From: HKST-UBA178 sp965223815
Lineage (GTDB): Bacteria; Pseudomonadota; Gammaproteobacteria; Chromatiales; Chromatiaceae
Length of the DNA stretch: 64,000 nt
Direction of reading: 5' to 3'
Assembly (NCBI GenBank): GCA_965223815.1
Contig: OZ245019.1
Location: forward strand, 3,534,001 to 3,598,000
The position numbers were made by a program, and so were the translations under genes. Numbering within the stretch: the first letter of the stretch is position 1; each line of letters begins with the position of its first letter. The notes under the pieces were generated by a model, which was not told the origin of the DNA, made no database searches, and was given only the letters and a program-made list of their open reading frames with translations. This document shows positions 33,457-44,625 of this stretch, piece by piece.

Positions 33457-33581
33457 TGGCTTTTCGGCACCGTCCGTTAACTCGCTGATGGCGATTTCTC
33501 AATGGGAGAGCTTGGACGGAATCTCCGCAGGGCAGACACTAGCTAGCTGCCTGCCCTGCGTACCAGCCTCGCAATCGCTTA

Positions 33582-35321
<1,740 letters not shown>

Positions 35322-35429
35322 TCTGAATTCCTCCAGCTTATTGGGATTTTCGTTTTGAACCTTGCGATAGGGATACTAGCACATAAACGATCCTAATCAA
35401 TGGGGTATTTTGATCGAATGATCATGTTT

Positions 35430-35446
35430 TGTTCATATTTCGAACA
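35430..35446. promoter_or_regulatory. Candidate GlpR operator between glpV and glpK
   Basis: TGTTC (35430-35434) and GAACA (35442-35446) form an inverted repeat with a 7-base spacer. The Escherichia coli GlpR site has the same TGTTC/GAACA arms with a 6-base spacer. The site lies in the divergent region and could control both transcripts. Similar half-site-like GATC elements lie just left at 35412-35424. Confidence 0.55.
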
Positions 35447-35598
35447 TAAGTGACTGCCGTGACTACTTATCCTCCATGGACTCGACCTTTAATCTGGGAT
35501 CAAGCAAACTGTTCGTCGATGGCTATCCGCTTCCTAAAGTGGGTGGAATCCGATATATCAACGCTGTAAAACAGGCCAACAGAAGCTGGAGATTCAAC

Positions 35599-37086
35599 AT
35601 GGCAGACAATCCGCTGATACTCAGCATCGATCAGGGAACAACCAGCTCCCGAGCAATACTCTTCGACCTGGAAGGGCGACCTGCATTTACTGCACAACAG
35701 GAGTTTCGCCAGATATTTCCCGACTCAGGCTGGGTGGAACACGATGCAGAAGAGATATTGAGCACCACATTCGAGGTCTGTAGATCGGCAATCCAGGCCG
35801 CCTCCGAGCGCAATCAGAGTGTGCTGGCGATCGGCATCACCAACCAACGGGAAACCGTTGTAGTTTGGGACCGCGATACGGGCAAACCAATTCACCATGC
35901 CATCGTCTGGCAGGACCGCCGCACCGCCGATCTTTGCGAAAATATGAGAAGCGCAGGCAATGAGCCCATGGTCAGCGCCCGCACCGGCCTCCTGCTCGAC
36001 CCCTACTTTTCCGCCACCAAGATCCGCTGGCTCCTCGATAATGTCTCGGGCGCCAGGGCCAGGGCCGAACGGGGAAGCCTGGCATTCGGCACCACGGACA
36101 GTTGGCTGATTTGGCATCTCACCAAGGGTAAGGTTCACGCTACAGATGCCACCAACGCCTCCCGCACGCTGTTGTTCGATATCCACAGGCAACGCTGGGA
36201 CCCCGATCTCCTCGCCCTGTTCGACATTCCCGCGTCTCTGATGCCCACCGTCAACGACAGCGCGGATGACTTCGGCACCACCGATCCTGAGTCGATAGGT
36301 GCCGCTATTCCCATTGCCGGCGTCGCAGGAGATCAACAAGCTGCAACAATCGGCCAGGCGTGCTTCGAGCCCGGGATGATCAAAAGCACATACGGCACCG
36401 GTTGCTTCGCCGTACTGAACACCGGTAGCACACCGGTAAAATCAGCAAACCGGTTGCTATCCACCGTCGCCTACCGTTTAGGCGGGCAAACCACCTACGC
36501 CCTGGAAGGTTCGATATTTATCGCAGGCGCGGCGGTGCAGTGGCTCAGAGACGGGCTGGGAATCATCGATTCCGCCGCCCGCACGGAAACGATGGCGGCC
36601 GGGTTGTCGGGAAATCGGGGGGTCTACCTGGTGCCCGCGTTTACCGGGCTTGGGGCTCCCTACTGGGACCCCAGAGCCAGAGGCGCCGTTTTCGGGTTGA
36701 CCCGTGATACCGGACCGGCCGATTTTGCCCGCGCTACTCTGGAATCGATCGCTTACCAGACCCACGACCTGCTGCAGGCCATGTCCGCCGACGGCGCCGA
36801 GTTGAATTCGCTACGCGTAGACGGTGGCATGGTGGCCAACAACTGGATGGTGCAGTTTCTGGCGGATATCATTTCCATGCCGGTGGAGCGACCCGAAATC
36901 ACCGAAACCACTGCCCTAGGAGCGGCTTGCCTAGCGGGACTGCAGCAAGGGGTATTCAACTCGCTGGAGGAGATTTCCAGGCGCTGGCATTGCGAACGGG
37001 AATTCCAACCCGACCTTGCGCCCCTGGAGCGGGAGCAACTGCTGGCGGGCTGGAAGCGAGCCGTCTCAGCCGTGCTGACGCGCTAG
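35599..37086 (+). CDS. glpK: Glycerol kinase
   Basis: A 495-aa FGGY kinase that phosphorylates glycerol to glycerol 3-phosphate. The start is the ATG at 35599 (MADNPLILSIDQGTTSS) with CTGGAG ten bases before; a frame opening at 35476 adds an unrelated leader. Visible are the N-terminal ATP-binding IDQGTTSSRAIL, the catalytic-site region WQDRRTADLC, GDQQAATIGQACF, and FTGLGAPYWDPRARGA, all characteristic of GlpK. Divergent from the transporter operon, forming one regulon with it. Confidence 0.95.
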   Translation: MADNPLILSIDQGTTSSRAILFDLEGRPAFTAQQEFRQIFPDSGWVEHDAEEILSTTFEVCRSAIQAASERNQSVLAIGITNQRETVVVWDRDTGKPIHHAIVWQDRRTADLCENMRSAGNEPMVSARTGLLLDPYFSATKIRWLLDNVSGARARAERGSLAFGTTDSWLIWHLTKGKVHATDATNASRTLLFDIHRQRWDPDLLALFDIPASLMPTVNDSADDFGTTDPESIGAAIPIAGVAGDQQAATIGQACFEPGMIKSTYGTGCFAVLNTGSTPVKSANRLLSTVAYRLGGQTTYALEGSIFIAGAAVQWLRDGLGIIDSAARTETMAAGLSGNRGVYLVPAFTGLGAPYWDPRARGAVFGLTRDTGPADFARATLESIAYQTHDLLQAMSADGAELNSLRVDGGMVANNWMVQFLADIISMPVERPEITETTALGAACLAGLQQGVFNSLEEISRRWHCEREFQPDLAPLEREQLLAGWKRAVSAVLTR

Positions 37087-37105
37087 TCTTATCTGAAGTT
37101 TGTAG

Positions 37106-39523
37106 ATGCATATCAGGAGCAAACTGGTACTGGTATTCGGGCTGGGGCTGGCGATCAATCTGGCCGTTGGCCTGTATGCGATTTACATCAACAGGATCGC
37201 CACCGACAACGCTTCCCGAATCTATGAGCGCTCCTCGCAGATCGTAGCCACCAGCCTCACCGCCCAAGTCCACTTCAAAAAACAGGTGCAGGAGTGGAAA
37301 GACATCCTGCTGCGCGGGCATGACACCGCGCTCTACGAAAAATACCTGAATCAGTTCTATCACCAGGAGCAGTTGACTCGGGAGTGGATCGAAAGGCTGA
37401 TTGCACTGCTGGACAACTACTCCGTTGCCAAGCAAACCGCGCTGCAATTCCTGGAGTCCCACTATGAATTGGGTGAGCGCTACCGCGAAGCGCTGAGACA
37501 GTTTCAGCCCGGTACTTATAGCGCGTTGATTCGGGTGGACCAGGGGGTGCGGGGCATCGACCGCCAACCCACCGATTTGCTGGACGAGGTTGTCTCCGCT
37601 TCGCAGCAATATAAGAACGAGCAGTTGCAACTGATCGCCAACGACTTGAAACGCTTAGAACAGGACACCCCCCTACTCATGGGGCTGGCGATGACCAGTG
37701 CCATTTTGCTGTTGCTTTGGCTTATAGATCGAACCGTGGGCCAGCCGATCGCCGCCGCCACACACATCGCACAGCTGATATCCGAGGGACAACTGTCAAA
37801 TCGAATCGAGGTAAGCGGCCGGGATGAGGCTGCCAGACTGTTACAGGCCCTCAATAACATGCAGGAGAGTTTACGCTCCTACCAGGACGAACTGCAGGAG
37901 AGCGAAGCACGCACCCGACTACTCCTCAACTCCTCGGGGGAGGGTATATATGGGGTCGGCCTCGACGGGATCTGTACTTTCTGTAATCCGGCCGCAATGC
38001 GGATGCTGGGATACAGAGAGGTCACCGATCTCATCGGCAAAGATATTCACAACCTGATGCATCACACCAAGATGGACGGCTCACCCCTGCCCATTGAGGA
38101 GTGCCGAGCTTCAGCCACCTACCACACAGGCCGACCCACCCACGTCGATGACGAGTTATTTTGGCGTGCCGATGGCAGCAGCTTTCCGGTGGAATATCGC
38201 TCCCATCCCATATATCAGGACGAGGTATTGATCGGCGCGGTGGTGACCTTCTCCGATATCACCCAGCGTAGGATCGACGAACTGGCGCTGCAGAAGGCAC
38301 ACACTGCACTGGCGGAGGAGCGCTCGCTGTTGGCCCTGCGAATACAGGAGCGTACCCATGAGCTGAATATTGTCAACCTGGAACTTGCCAAATCCTCACG
38401 AGCCAAAGATGAGTTTCTGGCAACTATGAGCCACGAACTGCGGACACCGCTTACCACTATCCTCGGAATCTCGGAAATGCTGGTCGATCAACTCTACGGT
38501 CCGCTGGATCCACGTCAATCCCGGGTAATCGATACCATCCACGAAAGCGGCACGCATCTACTGTCACTAATCAACGACATACTCGATGTGGTCAAGGTTG
38601 AGGCCGGTAAAATGGAGATTGCCTGGGAGCCAGTCTCCGTGGATCAGCTCTGCGAAGCCAGTCTCCGGTTGGTACGCCAATCCGCCAAGCGCAAGATTCT
38701 GCAAATCAACAGCCAGATCGATCCCCAGGTCAAGGTAATACAGGGAGACGCCAGACGCCTCAAGCAGCTGTTGGTGAACCTGCTGGGAAACGCGGTCAAA
38801 TTCACACCCGAAGGCGGTGCCATCGGATTGGAGGTCAATGCGGACCCAACCAGGGAACAGGCCTGCTTCACTGTATGGGACACCGGCATCGGCATTCCCA
38901 AGGAACAGCAGGACAAGCTCTTCAAGCCGTTTGTGCAGCTGGAAAACCGAATGTCCCAGGGTCACAGCGGCACCGGTTTGGGGTTGGTACTCGCTTACCG
39001 CATGGCGAAACTTCACGGCGGCAGCATCACGCTATCGAGCGAACCCGGGGAGGGCTCCAGATTTCAGGTCAATTTGCCATGGCACCCACTGGACAACGAG
39101 ATGCCGAAATCCGACGACAGCATTATCGAGGAGGCCCCCCCTCTTATGCTGACCGAAGATCACCAGCCTTGGTTACTACTAGCGGATGACAACCAGACCA
39201 ATGCCCATGTGCTCTCCTCCTATCTCGCTCACATGGGCTATCAGATCACCACCGTACATGATGGCGTGGAGGCGGTGGCCGCTGCCTTGGAACAGCGGCC
39301 GGATATCATTCTGCTCGATATCCAGCTCAAGAGCATAGATGGGCTCGAAGTGACTCGGCGGCTGCGAGCCCAGGAACCTACCCGCAATACCCCGATCATC
39401 GCTTTGACCGCGCTGGCAATGCCAGGTGACAGGGAGCGCTGCCTGGAGGCAGGTGTGAGCGACTATCTCAGCAAACCCGTGGGCATGAAGGCGTTGCACA
39501 GGTTGCTGCAATCCTGGCTCTAG
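37106..39523 (+). CDS. Hybrid sensor histidine kinase with PAS and receiver domains
   Basis: An 805-aa membrane kinase. Membrane segments at residues 5-28 and 190-208 enclose a helical periplasmic sensor. A HAMP linker (209-262), a PAS domain (about 270-392), a HisKA domain with phospho-His443 (MSHELRTPL), an HATPase domain with N-box GNAVKFTPEG and G-boxes DTGIGIP and GTGLGLVLA, and a C-terminal receiver with Asp738 follow. It starts 19 bp after glpK, so it may share its transcript. Signal and output partner are unknown, as no response regulator lies beside it. Confidence 0.9.
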   Translation: MHIRSKLVLVFGLGLAINLAVGLYAIYINRIATDNASRIYERSSQIVATSLTAQVHFKKQVQEWKDILLRGHDTALYEKYLNQFYHQEQLTREWIERLIALLDNYSVAKQTALQFLESHYELGERYREALRQFQPGTYSALIRVDQGVRGIDRQPTDLLDEVVSASQQYKNEQLQLIANDLKRLEQDTPLLMGLAMTSAILLLLWLIDRTVGQPIAAATHIAQLISEGQLSNRIEVSGRDEAARLLQALNNMQESLRSYQDELQESEARTRLLLNSSGEGIYGVGLDGICTFCNPAAMRMLGYREVTDLIGKDIHNLMHHTKMDGSPLPIEECRASATYHTGRPTHVDDELFWRADGSSFPVEYRSHPIYQDEVLIGAVVTFSDITQRRIDELALQKAHTALAEERSLLALRIQERTHELNIVNLELAKSSRAKDEFLATMSHELRTPLTTILGISEMLVDQLYGPLDPRQSRVIDTIHESGTHLLSLINDILDVVKVEAGKMEIAWEPVSVDQLCEASLRLVRQSAKRKILQINSQIDPQVKVIQGDARRLKQLLVNLLGNAVKFTPEGGAIGLEVNADPTREQACFTVWDTGIGIPKEQQDKLFKPFVQLENRMSQGHSGTGLGLVLAYRMAKLHGGSITLSSEPGEGSRFQVNLPWHPLDNEMPKSDDSIIEEAPPLMLTEDHQPWLLLADDNQTNAHVLSSYLAHMGYQITTVHDGVEAVAAALEQRPDIILLDIQLKSIDGLEVTRRLRAQEPTRNTPIIALTALAMPGDRERCLEAGVSDYLSKPVGMKALHRLLQSWL

Positions 39524-39580
39524 CCCAGACCCAAGGCCGCATGCTTTCTAGGCAACCGGCGCTGCTGTTAGAATTTCACC

Positions 39581-39946
39581 GTGATCACTTTGCTGCAGCG
39601 ATTTTTTCTCCACGCCGACAAACTGGCCGCCGTCTGGGCGCTGGCGATCGCCTATTTGTCACTGACGCCGCTCCCGGAGCTACCGGCGATGCCTTCCAGC
39701 GACAAAGTCCTGCACTTTTCTGCCTACGCCCTGCTCAGTTTTCTGGCCTTGGCTACCCGCGGCACTCTCAGGAGTTTCGCGGCAATGGCGCTGGCGATCC
39801 TGGTGTACGGCGGCGTCATTGAAATACTTCAGCCCTACGTCAACCGTTACATGGAAACAGGCGATTTTATTGCCAATACCTTGGGTACCCTTGGCGGCGC
39901 CATGTTGGCTTACGGACTGAGGCGCTACCATGTGGCGGGAAACTGA
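39581..39946 (+). CDS. VanZ-like membrane protein
   Basis: A 121-aa protein with GTG start and four predicted helices. The VanZ-like signature is present: SDKVLHFSAYALLSF and the later GDFIANTLGTLGGAMLAY. Family members have varied or unknown functions; teicoplanin resistance is shown for only one branch. It lies between the kinase and the nucleosidase-like gene. Confidence 0.8.
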   Translation: MITLLQRFFLHADKLAAVWALAIAYLSLTPLPELPAMPSSDKVLHFSAYALLSFLALATRGTLRSFAAMALAILVYGGVIEILQPYVNRYMETGDFIANTLGTLGGAMLAYGLRRYHVAGN

Positions 39947-39952
39947 TCGGTC

Positions 39953-40582
39953 ATGGGCGCCATACCCGCTTCCCCTGCGACTGACCCTGTCACCAGGTTG
40001 CCGGCGGCGAGGTTGGTGGTAGCCCTGCCTGCCGAGGCCCGCCCCATTATTCGGCATTACGGCCTGGGTAGAATCGCCGGTGAAACACCCTATCCTCTTT
40101 ATGCGCGTCAGCAGTTGATGTTGGTGTTGAGTGGTGTCGGCGCAGCCGCGTCCGAGGGGGCCACACGGTGGCTGTGGGCACAACAACCAAGCCAAGCAAA
40201 TCCCAGCCCTTGGATCAACGTTGGGATAGCCGGCCACGCCCAGCGCCAGCTGGGTGAGGCGGTATTGGCGGCAAGCATAGAGGACGCGGACAAATCAGAG
40301 CGTTGGCAAATTGACCTGCCGCCCCAGATCCCCTGCCCTAGCGGACATCTCATCACCTGCTCCAGACCTCAACATCTCTATCCCGAGGATGCTCTGTACG
40401 ACATGGAGTCCGCCGGCTTTTTACGAGCGCTTGCCGCCCTGGAGGGAACTACGCCTTACTGCCTCAAGATCATATCCGACAACCGCCAGCACACAATCCG
40501 CCAAATCAACGGCAAGCGGGTAGCACAGCTGGTCGAGCGGCAACTCCCGATCCTCGAAAGGCTAATCCGCTGTGTCACATGA
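39953..40582 (+). CDS. Nucleoside phosphorylase/nucleosidase-superfamily protein
   Basis: A 209-aa protein with the purine/uridine phosphorylase fold: LVVALPAEARPI at the start, LVLSGVGAAASEGATRW (phosphate or substrate loop), WINVGIAGHA and the conserved YDMESAGFLRAL, whose Glu is the ribose-binding residue. Related to MTA/SAH nucleosidase and hopanoid-associated phosphorylases; the exact substrate is unclear. It starts 6 bp after the VanZ-like gene. Confidence 0.75.
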   Translation: MGAIPASPATDPVTRLPAARLVVALPAEARPIIRHYGLGRIAGETPYPLYARQQLMLVLSGVGAAASEGATRWLWAQQPSQANPSPWINVGIAGHAQRQLGEAVLAASIEDADKSERWQIDLPPQIPCPSGHLITCSRPQHLYPEDALYDMESAGFLRALAALEGTTPYCLKIISDNRQHTIRQINGKRVAQLVERQLPILERLIRCVT

Positions 40583-40594
40583 ACCTAAACGGCG

Positions 40595-41344
40595 ATGAAT
40601 AACAATCTACCAACAGACCAGGGTGGAGAGCTGTCGCTTCGGTCCTGCCTGGTAACCGGGGCGAGCCGGGGCATTGGCCGCGCCATAGCGGAGCGGCTGC
40701 TGGACGAGGGCATAGAGGTGGTGGGGGTTGCCCGCCGGTTCGAAGAGCGGCTTAAGTCGCGGACGGGGTTTAGGGCGGTGAATATAGATCTGAGCAAGCT
40801 CGACGAACTCCCGAATGCACTCAAGTCATTGGCGGCAGAGCACGCCACAATCGATACCGTGGTATGCAACGCCGGTTATGGGCGTTTCGGTTCCCTGGAA
40901 GAGTTTTCCCCGCGGCAAATCCGCCGCATGATCGATGTCAACCTCACCAGCCAAATATTGGTGGCACGCACCTTTCTTCCGCTCATCAAACGCATGGGCC
41001 GCGGCAATATGGTATTCATCGGATCCGAGGCGGCCAGGACGGGTGGGCGCAAGGGTGCAGTCTATTCAGCCGCTAAGTTCGCCCTGCGGGGATTGGCCCA
41101 GTCGCTGCGGGAAGAGTGCTCCCCTTCCGGTGTGCGTGTTGGCATAGTGCATCCGGGAATGGTGCAAAGTGGATTTTTTGACGCCCTGGCATTTGGCCCC
41201 GGGGAAAAGGAGGACCAGCACCTGAAACCGGAAGATGTCGCGGATGCGGTTTGGTTGATGATCAGTGCACGCCAGGGCGCGGTAATCGATGAAATCGAGC
41301 TGTCACCCCAGAAAAAAGTCATTCGGTTTGATCATTCCCGCTGA
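40595..41344 (+). CDS. Short-chain dehydrogenase/reductase
   Basis: A 249-aa SDR enzyme. NAD(P)-binding TGASRGIGRAIAERL, the NAG-type motif VVCNAGYGRFG, a catalytic Ser in FIGSEAARTG and the Tyr-x3-Lys in YSAAKFALRGLAQSL are visible. ARR after the second strand hints at NADPH use. Substrate unknown. Its ATG is 12 bp after the nucleosidase-like gene. Confidence 0.88.
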   Translation: MNNNLPTDQGGELSLRSCLVTGASRGIGRAIAERLLDEGIEVVGVARRFEERLKSRTGFRAVNIDLSKLDELPNALKSLAAEHATIDTVVCNAGYGRFGSLEEFSPRQIRRMIDVNLTSQILVARTFLPLIKRMGRGNMVFIGSEAARTGGRKGAVYSAAKFALRGLAQSLREECSPSGVRVGIVHPGMVQSGFFDALAFGPGEKEDQHLKPEDVADAVWLMISARQGAVIDEIELSPQKKVIRFDHSR

Positions 41345-41432
41345 TCCGATATGGACGCGCGCCGTTGGGGATTCATCGATTTTACCGTTACAATAACGGC
41401 CATGTCATCTCTGGCCTAGTCGATCCCTCCGG

Positions 41433-42203
41433 ATGTCTCAGCGCTCTGTAAAAGCACTGCTAATCATGGCATGGATGATCGTTTCCCCATCTTCTCTTGC
41501 GGAAACAGTCAGGGTCGCGGTCGCCAGTAATTTCGCCGACACTTTGAGACGGCTGGCCCCAGCCTTTCAATCGGAGAGCGGGCACCAGCTCAAGATCAGC
41601 GTCGCCTCCACCGGCAAGCTGTACGCCCAAATACTACACGGCGCTCCATTCGACGTTTTTCTTGCGGCAGATGGTATCAGGCCACAAGAATTGATAAAGC
41701 GGGGGTATGCCCACGCCGATACTCTGACGACCTATGCCCGGGGACAGCTGGTGCTCTGGAAGCCAACCGCACCGAATAACAGCACTGCCAAGGGAGAGGA
41801 ATTACTGCGGCAAGGGAAATTCAGGCGGCTGGCGATCGCCAATCCGAAAACTGCACCCTATGGGGTAGCCGCCGTTGAGACACTGCGTAGCCTGGGCCTG
41901 TGGAAACGGTTGAATGGCGAAATCGCCAGGGGGGAAAACATCGCCCAGACCTTCCATTTCGTCAACAGCGGCGCTGCTGATCTAGGTTTTGTGGCAGGCT
42001 CCCAACTTAAGCGGCAAAGCGTCGAACAAGGCCTTGTTTGGGCGGTTCCCCCAAATCTGTACAGCCCGATTCTGCAGCAGGGGGTGGTGTTGCGCAAGGC
42101 TCACAATCCAACCGCGGCCCGCACCTTCATCGCCTTTCTAAGCACTGCGCTGGCAACCCGGCTCATCATCGACGATGGGTATCTGGCCGATGGAGAAACC
42201 TGA
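41433..42203 (+). CDS. modA: Molybdate ABC transporter substrate-binding protein
   Basis: A 256-aa periplasmic protein with signal peptide (ALLIMAWMIVSPSSLAET). Family landmarks: VRVAVASNFADTLRRLAPAF, the SVASTGKLYAQILHGAPFDV segment with the oxyanion ligands, and DVFLAADGIRPQEL. It captures molybdate for ModBC, encoded immediately downstream. Confidence 0.93.
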   Translation: MSQRSVKALLIMAWMIVSPSSLAETVRVAVASNFADTLRRLAPAFQSESGHQLKISVASTGKLYAQILHGAPFDVFLAADGIRPQELIKRGYAHADTLTTYARGQLVLWKPTAPNNSTAKGEELLRQGKFRRLAIANPKTAPYGVAAVETLRSLGLWKRLNGEIARGENIAQTFHFVNSGAADLGFVAGSQLKRQSVEQGLVWAVPPNLYSPILQQGVVLRKAHNPTAARTFIAFLSTALATRLIIDDGYLADGET

Positions 42204-42206
42204 CCC

Positions 42207-42878
42207 GTGTCATCTGACCTGGCTGCCCTCTGGGTAACTCTGCGCCTGGCCCTGGTATCAACCGCCATCCTCCTGTTATTGGGTACGCCCCTCGCCTGGT
42301 GGCTGGCGCGCTCAAGAGGACGGCTCAAGATACTGGTAGAGTCGCTGGTTGCATTGCCGCTGGTTTTGCCGCCAACCGTGCTGGGCTTCTACCTGCTGCT
42401 GTTGCTATCCACCAACGGCCCCGTTGGCGGCCTCTGGCAAGAGCTGACCGGCAGCGGTCTCGCGTTCACTTTCACGGGATTAGTCATCGGCTCAGTTCTC
42501 TATTCGCTGCCGTTTGTAGTGCAGCCCCTGCAGAACGCATTTGCAGCCATCGAAGAATCGGTGTTGGAGGCTGCCAGCACGCTTCGCGCTGGGGGTATTG
42601 ATCGTTTTTTTTCCGTCGCCCTGCCCCTGGCGCGCCCGGGTTTGATAACCGCCGCGACGCTGGGCTTCGCGCACACCATAGGAGAGTTCGGTGTGGTGCT
42701 GATGATCGGCGGGAACATCCCCGGAGAGACCCAGGTGCTCTCGATAGCGATCTACGATCACGTGGAATCGCTGCAGTATGGCCAAGCGCACCTGCTCTCC
42801 GCAGGTTTGCTGGTGTTCTCTTTTCTCATTCTGTTTCTGGTTTATCGCATGAATGCCAGCGTAGGGATCGGCCGTTGA
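42207..42878 (+). CDS. modB: Molybdate ABC transporter permease
   Basis: A 223-aa permease with five to six helices, opening with GTG. It has VALPLVLPPTVLGFYLL, the typical ModB core, and the EAA loop around EAASTLRAGGIDRFFSVALP. It starts 3 bp after modA, and its TGA overlaps the start of modC. Confidence 0.93.
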   Translation: MSSDLAALWVTLRLALVSTAILLLLGTPLAWWLARSRGRLKILVESLVALPLVLPPTVLGFYLLLLLSTNGPVGGLWQELTGSGLAFTFTGLVIGSVLYSLPFVVQPLQNAFAAIEESVLEAASTLRAGGIDRFFSVALPLARPGLITAATLGFAHTIGEFGVVLMIGGNIPGETQVLSIAIYDHVESLQYGQAHLLSAGLLVFSFLILFLVYRMNASVGIGR

Positions 42879-43954
42879 AAAAGGGGGTGACATTCCGTTT
42901 CAGACTGCCCCTCGGCGACTTCGAACTGGACGCTTCGGGGCACATCCCCGGCACCGGGGTAACCGCCCTATTCGGCCGCTCCGGCTGCGGTAAAACCCGA
43001 TTGCTGAGATGCCTCGCAGGACTAGAGATCGCTCAACAGGCTTGGCTGTCGGTAGACGGTGACTGCTGGCACGACAGCGCGAGAAACATCTTCCTCCCAC
43101 CCAACGAGCGCGCCATCGGGTACGTCTTTCAGGAGGGTGCGCTCTTCCCCCACCTAAGGGTTCGCGGAAACCTGGAGTTTGGCTTGAAAAGGTCCGGCTC
43201 CCCCAGAAGGAAGGAGCATTTTGAGCGGGTTGCGGAACTGCTAGGCTTGACACCGCTGCTGGAGCGCTATCCAGCGCGGCTCTCCGGGGGTGAGAAACAG
43301 CGCGTGGCCATTGGCCGGGCACTGCTCAACGAGCCGCGCATGCTGCTAATGGATGAACCGCTGGCTGCCCTGGATCGGAGTCATAAAAGAGAGATACTGC
43401 CGTATCTGGAATCACTGCATCAGCAATCCGAGATACCCATTGTCTACGTAACCCACGACCCCGAGGAGCTGGTTCGCATTGCCGATCATCTGGTGCTGAT
43501 GGATCAGGGTAATGTATTGGCCCAAGGTCCCTTGACAGAATTGTCTACGCGCCTGGACTTACCGATGGCAAGGGAGTTCGATGCCGGATCGGTCATCGAT
43601 GCCCGGGTCATCTCTCACGACCCCGAGTATCACCTCTCAACCCTGGGCTTTCAGGGTGGTGAATTGACTGTGGCATGGGTCGACCGGCCGTTGGGCAGTG
43701 CAGTACGTATCCGGATCCACGCCAGGGATATCAGCCTGGCACTCTCCCCCCCGGGGCCAAGCAGCATCTTGAATGTGCTGCCGGTGATCATTGAAGACAT
43801 GGCGGTGCATGGTCGAGGGCGAATGATCATTCGCTTAAACTGTAATGGCCTGCTGCTACTCGCGCGCATCACTGCAAAATCCCGTGCCAGGCTTGACCTC
43901 GCACCCGGTATGCAGGTCTATGCGCAAATCAAAAGCGTGGCTCTGACAATCTAA
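42875..43954 (+). CDS. modC: Molybdate ABC transporter ATPase
   Basis: A 359-aa ATPase with TTG start overlapping the modB stop. Walker A GRSGCGKTRLLR, Q-loop YVFQEGALFPHL, signature LSGGEKQRVAIGRAL, Walker B MLLMDEPLAALD and H-loop YVTHDPEEL are present. The C-terminal part carries a TOBE/mobe molybdate-binding domain (IRIHARDISLALSPP). A GTG at 42887 is an alternative start. Confidence 0.93.
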   Translation: MKKGVTFRFRLPLGDFELDASGHIPGTGVTALFGRSGCGKTRLLRCLAGLEIAQQAWLSVDGDCWHDSARNIFLPPNERAIGYVFQEGALFPHLRVRGNLEFGLKRSGSPRRKEHFERVAELLGLTPLLERYPARLSGGEKQRVAIGRALLNEPRMLLMDEPLAALDRSHKREILPYLESLHQQSEIPIVYVTHDPEELVRIADHLVLMDQGNVLAQGPLTELSTRLDLPMAREFDAGSVIDARVISHDPEYHLSTLGFQGGELTVAWVDRPLGSAVRIRIHARDISLALSPPGPSSILNVLPVIIEDMAVHGRGRMIIRLNCNGLLLLARITAKSRARLDLAPGMQVYAQIKSVALTI

Positions 43955-43981
43955 CAGCCCGCGACGCCAGTCCAGAGGCAT

Positions 43982-44494
43982 TTACCCAAAGGGGAACCAG
44001 TGAGTATCGGCCGGTTCTTTGATTTGATTCAATTCGATCCAAAGATTATCCGGACCCACGAGTATGGCCACATCAATCTTGAACTCGCCGTCGTCAATGC
44101 GTTCTGGTGTCAACGGTGGTGCCACGAAAGTCGTCTCCAGATATTTCCGTCCGTCATCCTTCTTCATTTGCTGAAACTGTCGTACCTTTTCCGGCGTCAG
44201 CACGAATTTCGCCCCCTTTGCCTCAAGCTCCCCTATTGCCGCATCCAGATCCTTTACCCTCAGCCCAAGATGCTCGCGAAACATAAACTCCTCTCCAGGT
44301 CCAGGCGGTGGGACGAATTGCGGGTCTTCACGAAAAACTAGCGTAATGCCGCAGGCTATCAGACGACTGAAGGGCAGGCCCATCATCTTGCCGCGAAAAA
44401 TCACTTCGGCATTGAACATGCTGCACCAGAACTCCTCCATCTTCTTGGCATCAGAACAGGCCATGGAAACTTCGATAAATGGGTATTCTTCCAT
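43982..44494 (-). CDS. VOC-family (glyoxalase/bleomycin-resistance fold) protein
   Basis: A 170-aa protein of the vicinal oxygen chelate superfamily: two beta-alpha-beta-beta-beta modules are visible (EVSMACSDAKKMEEFWCSMF, then EHLGLRVKDLDAAIGELEAKG and GPDNLWIELNQI). The specific enzyme or binding role is unknown. Convergent with modC. Confidence 0.8.
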   Translation of the reverse strand: MEEYPFIEVSMACSDAKKMEEFWCSMFNAEVIFRGKMMGLPFSRLIACGITLVFREDPQFVPPPGPGEEFMFREHLGLRVKDLDAAIGELEAKGAKFVLTPEKVRQFQQMKKDDGRKYLETTFVAPPLTPERIDDGEFKIDVAILVGPDNLWIELNQIKEPADTHWFPFG

Positions 44495-44625
44495 CGCGCT
44501 CCCTCATCTTTGTAATCGAATCTTTCTTATGGAACTGGCGATGACCAATGTTTCGCCGGGATTACCAAACAGTACCACAAATTTTTTATGGATATGCAGC
44601 TCACTCAATATCAAGGGAGCTCGAT

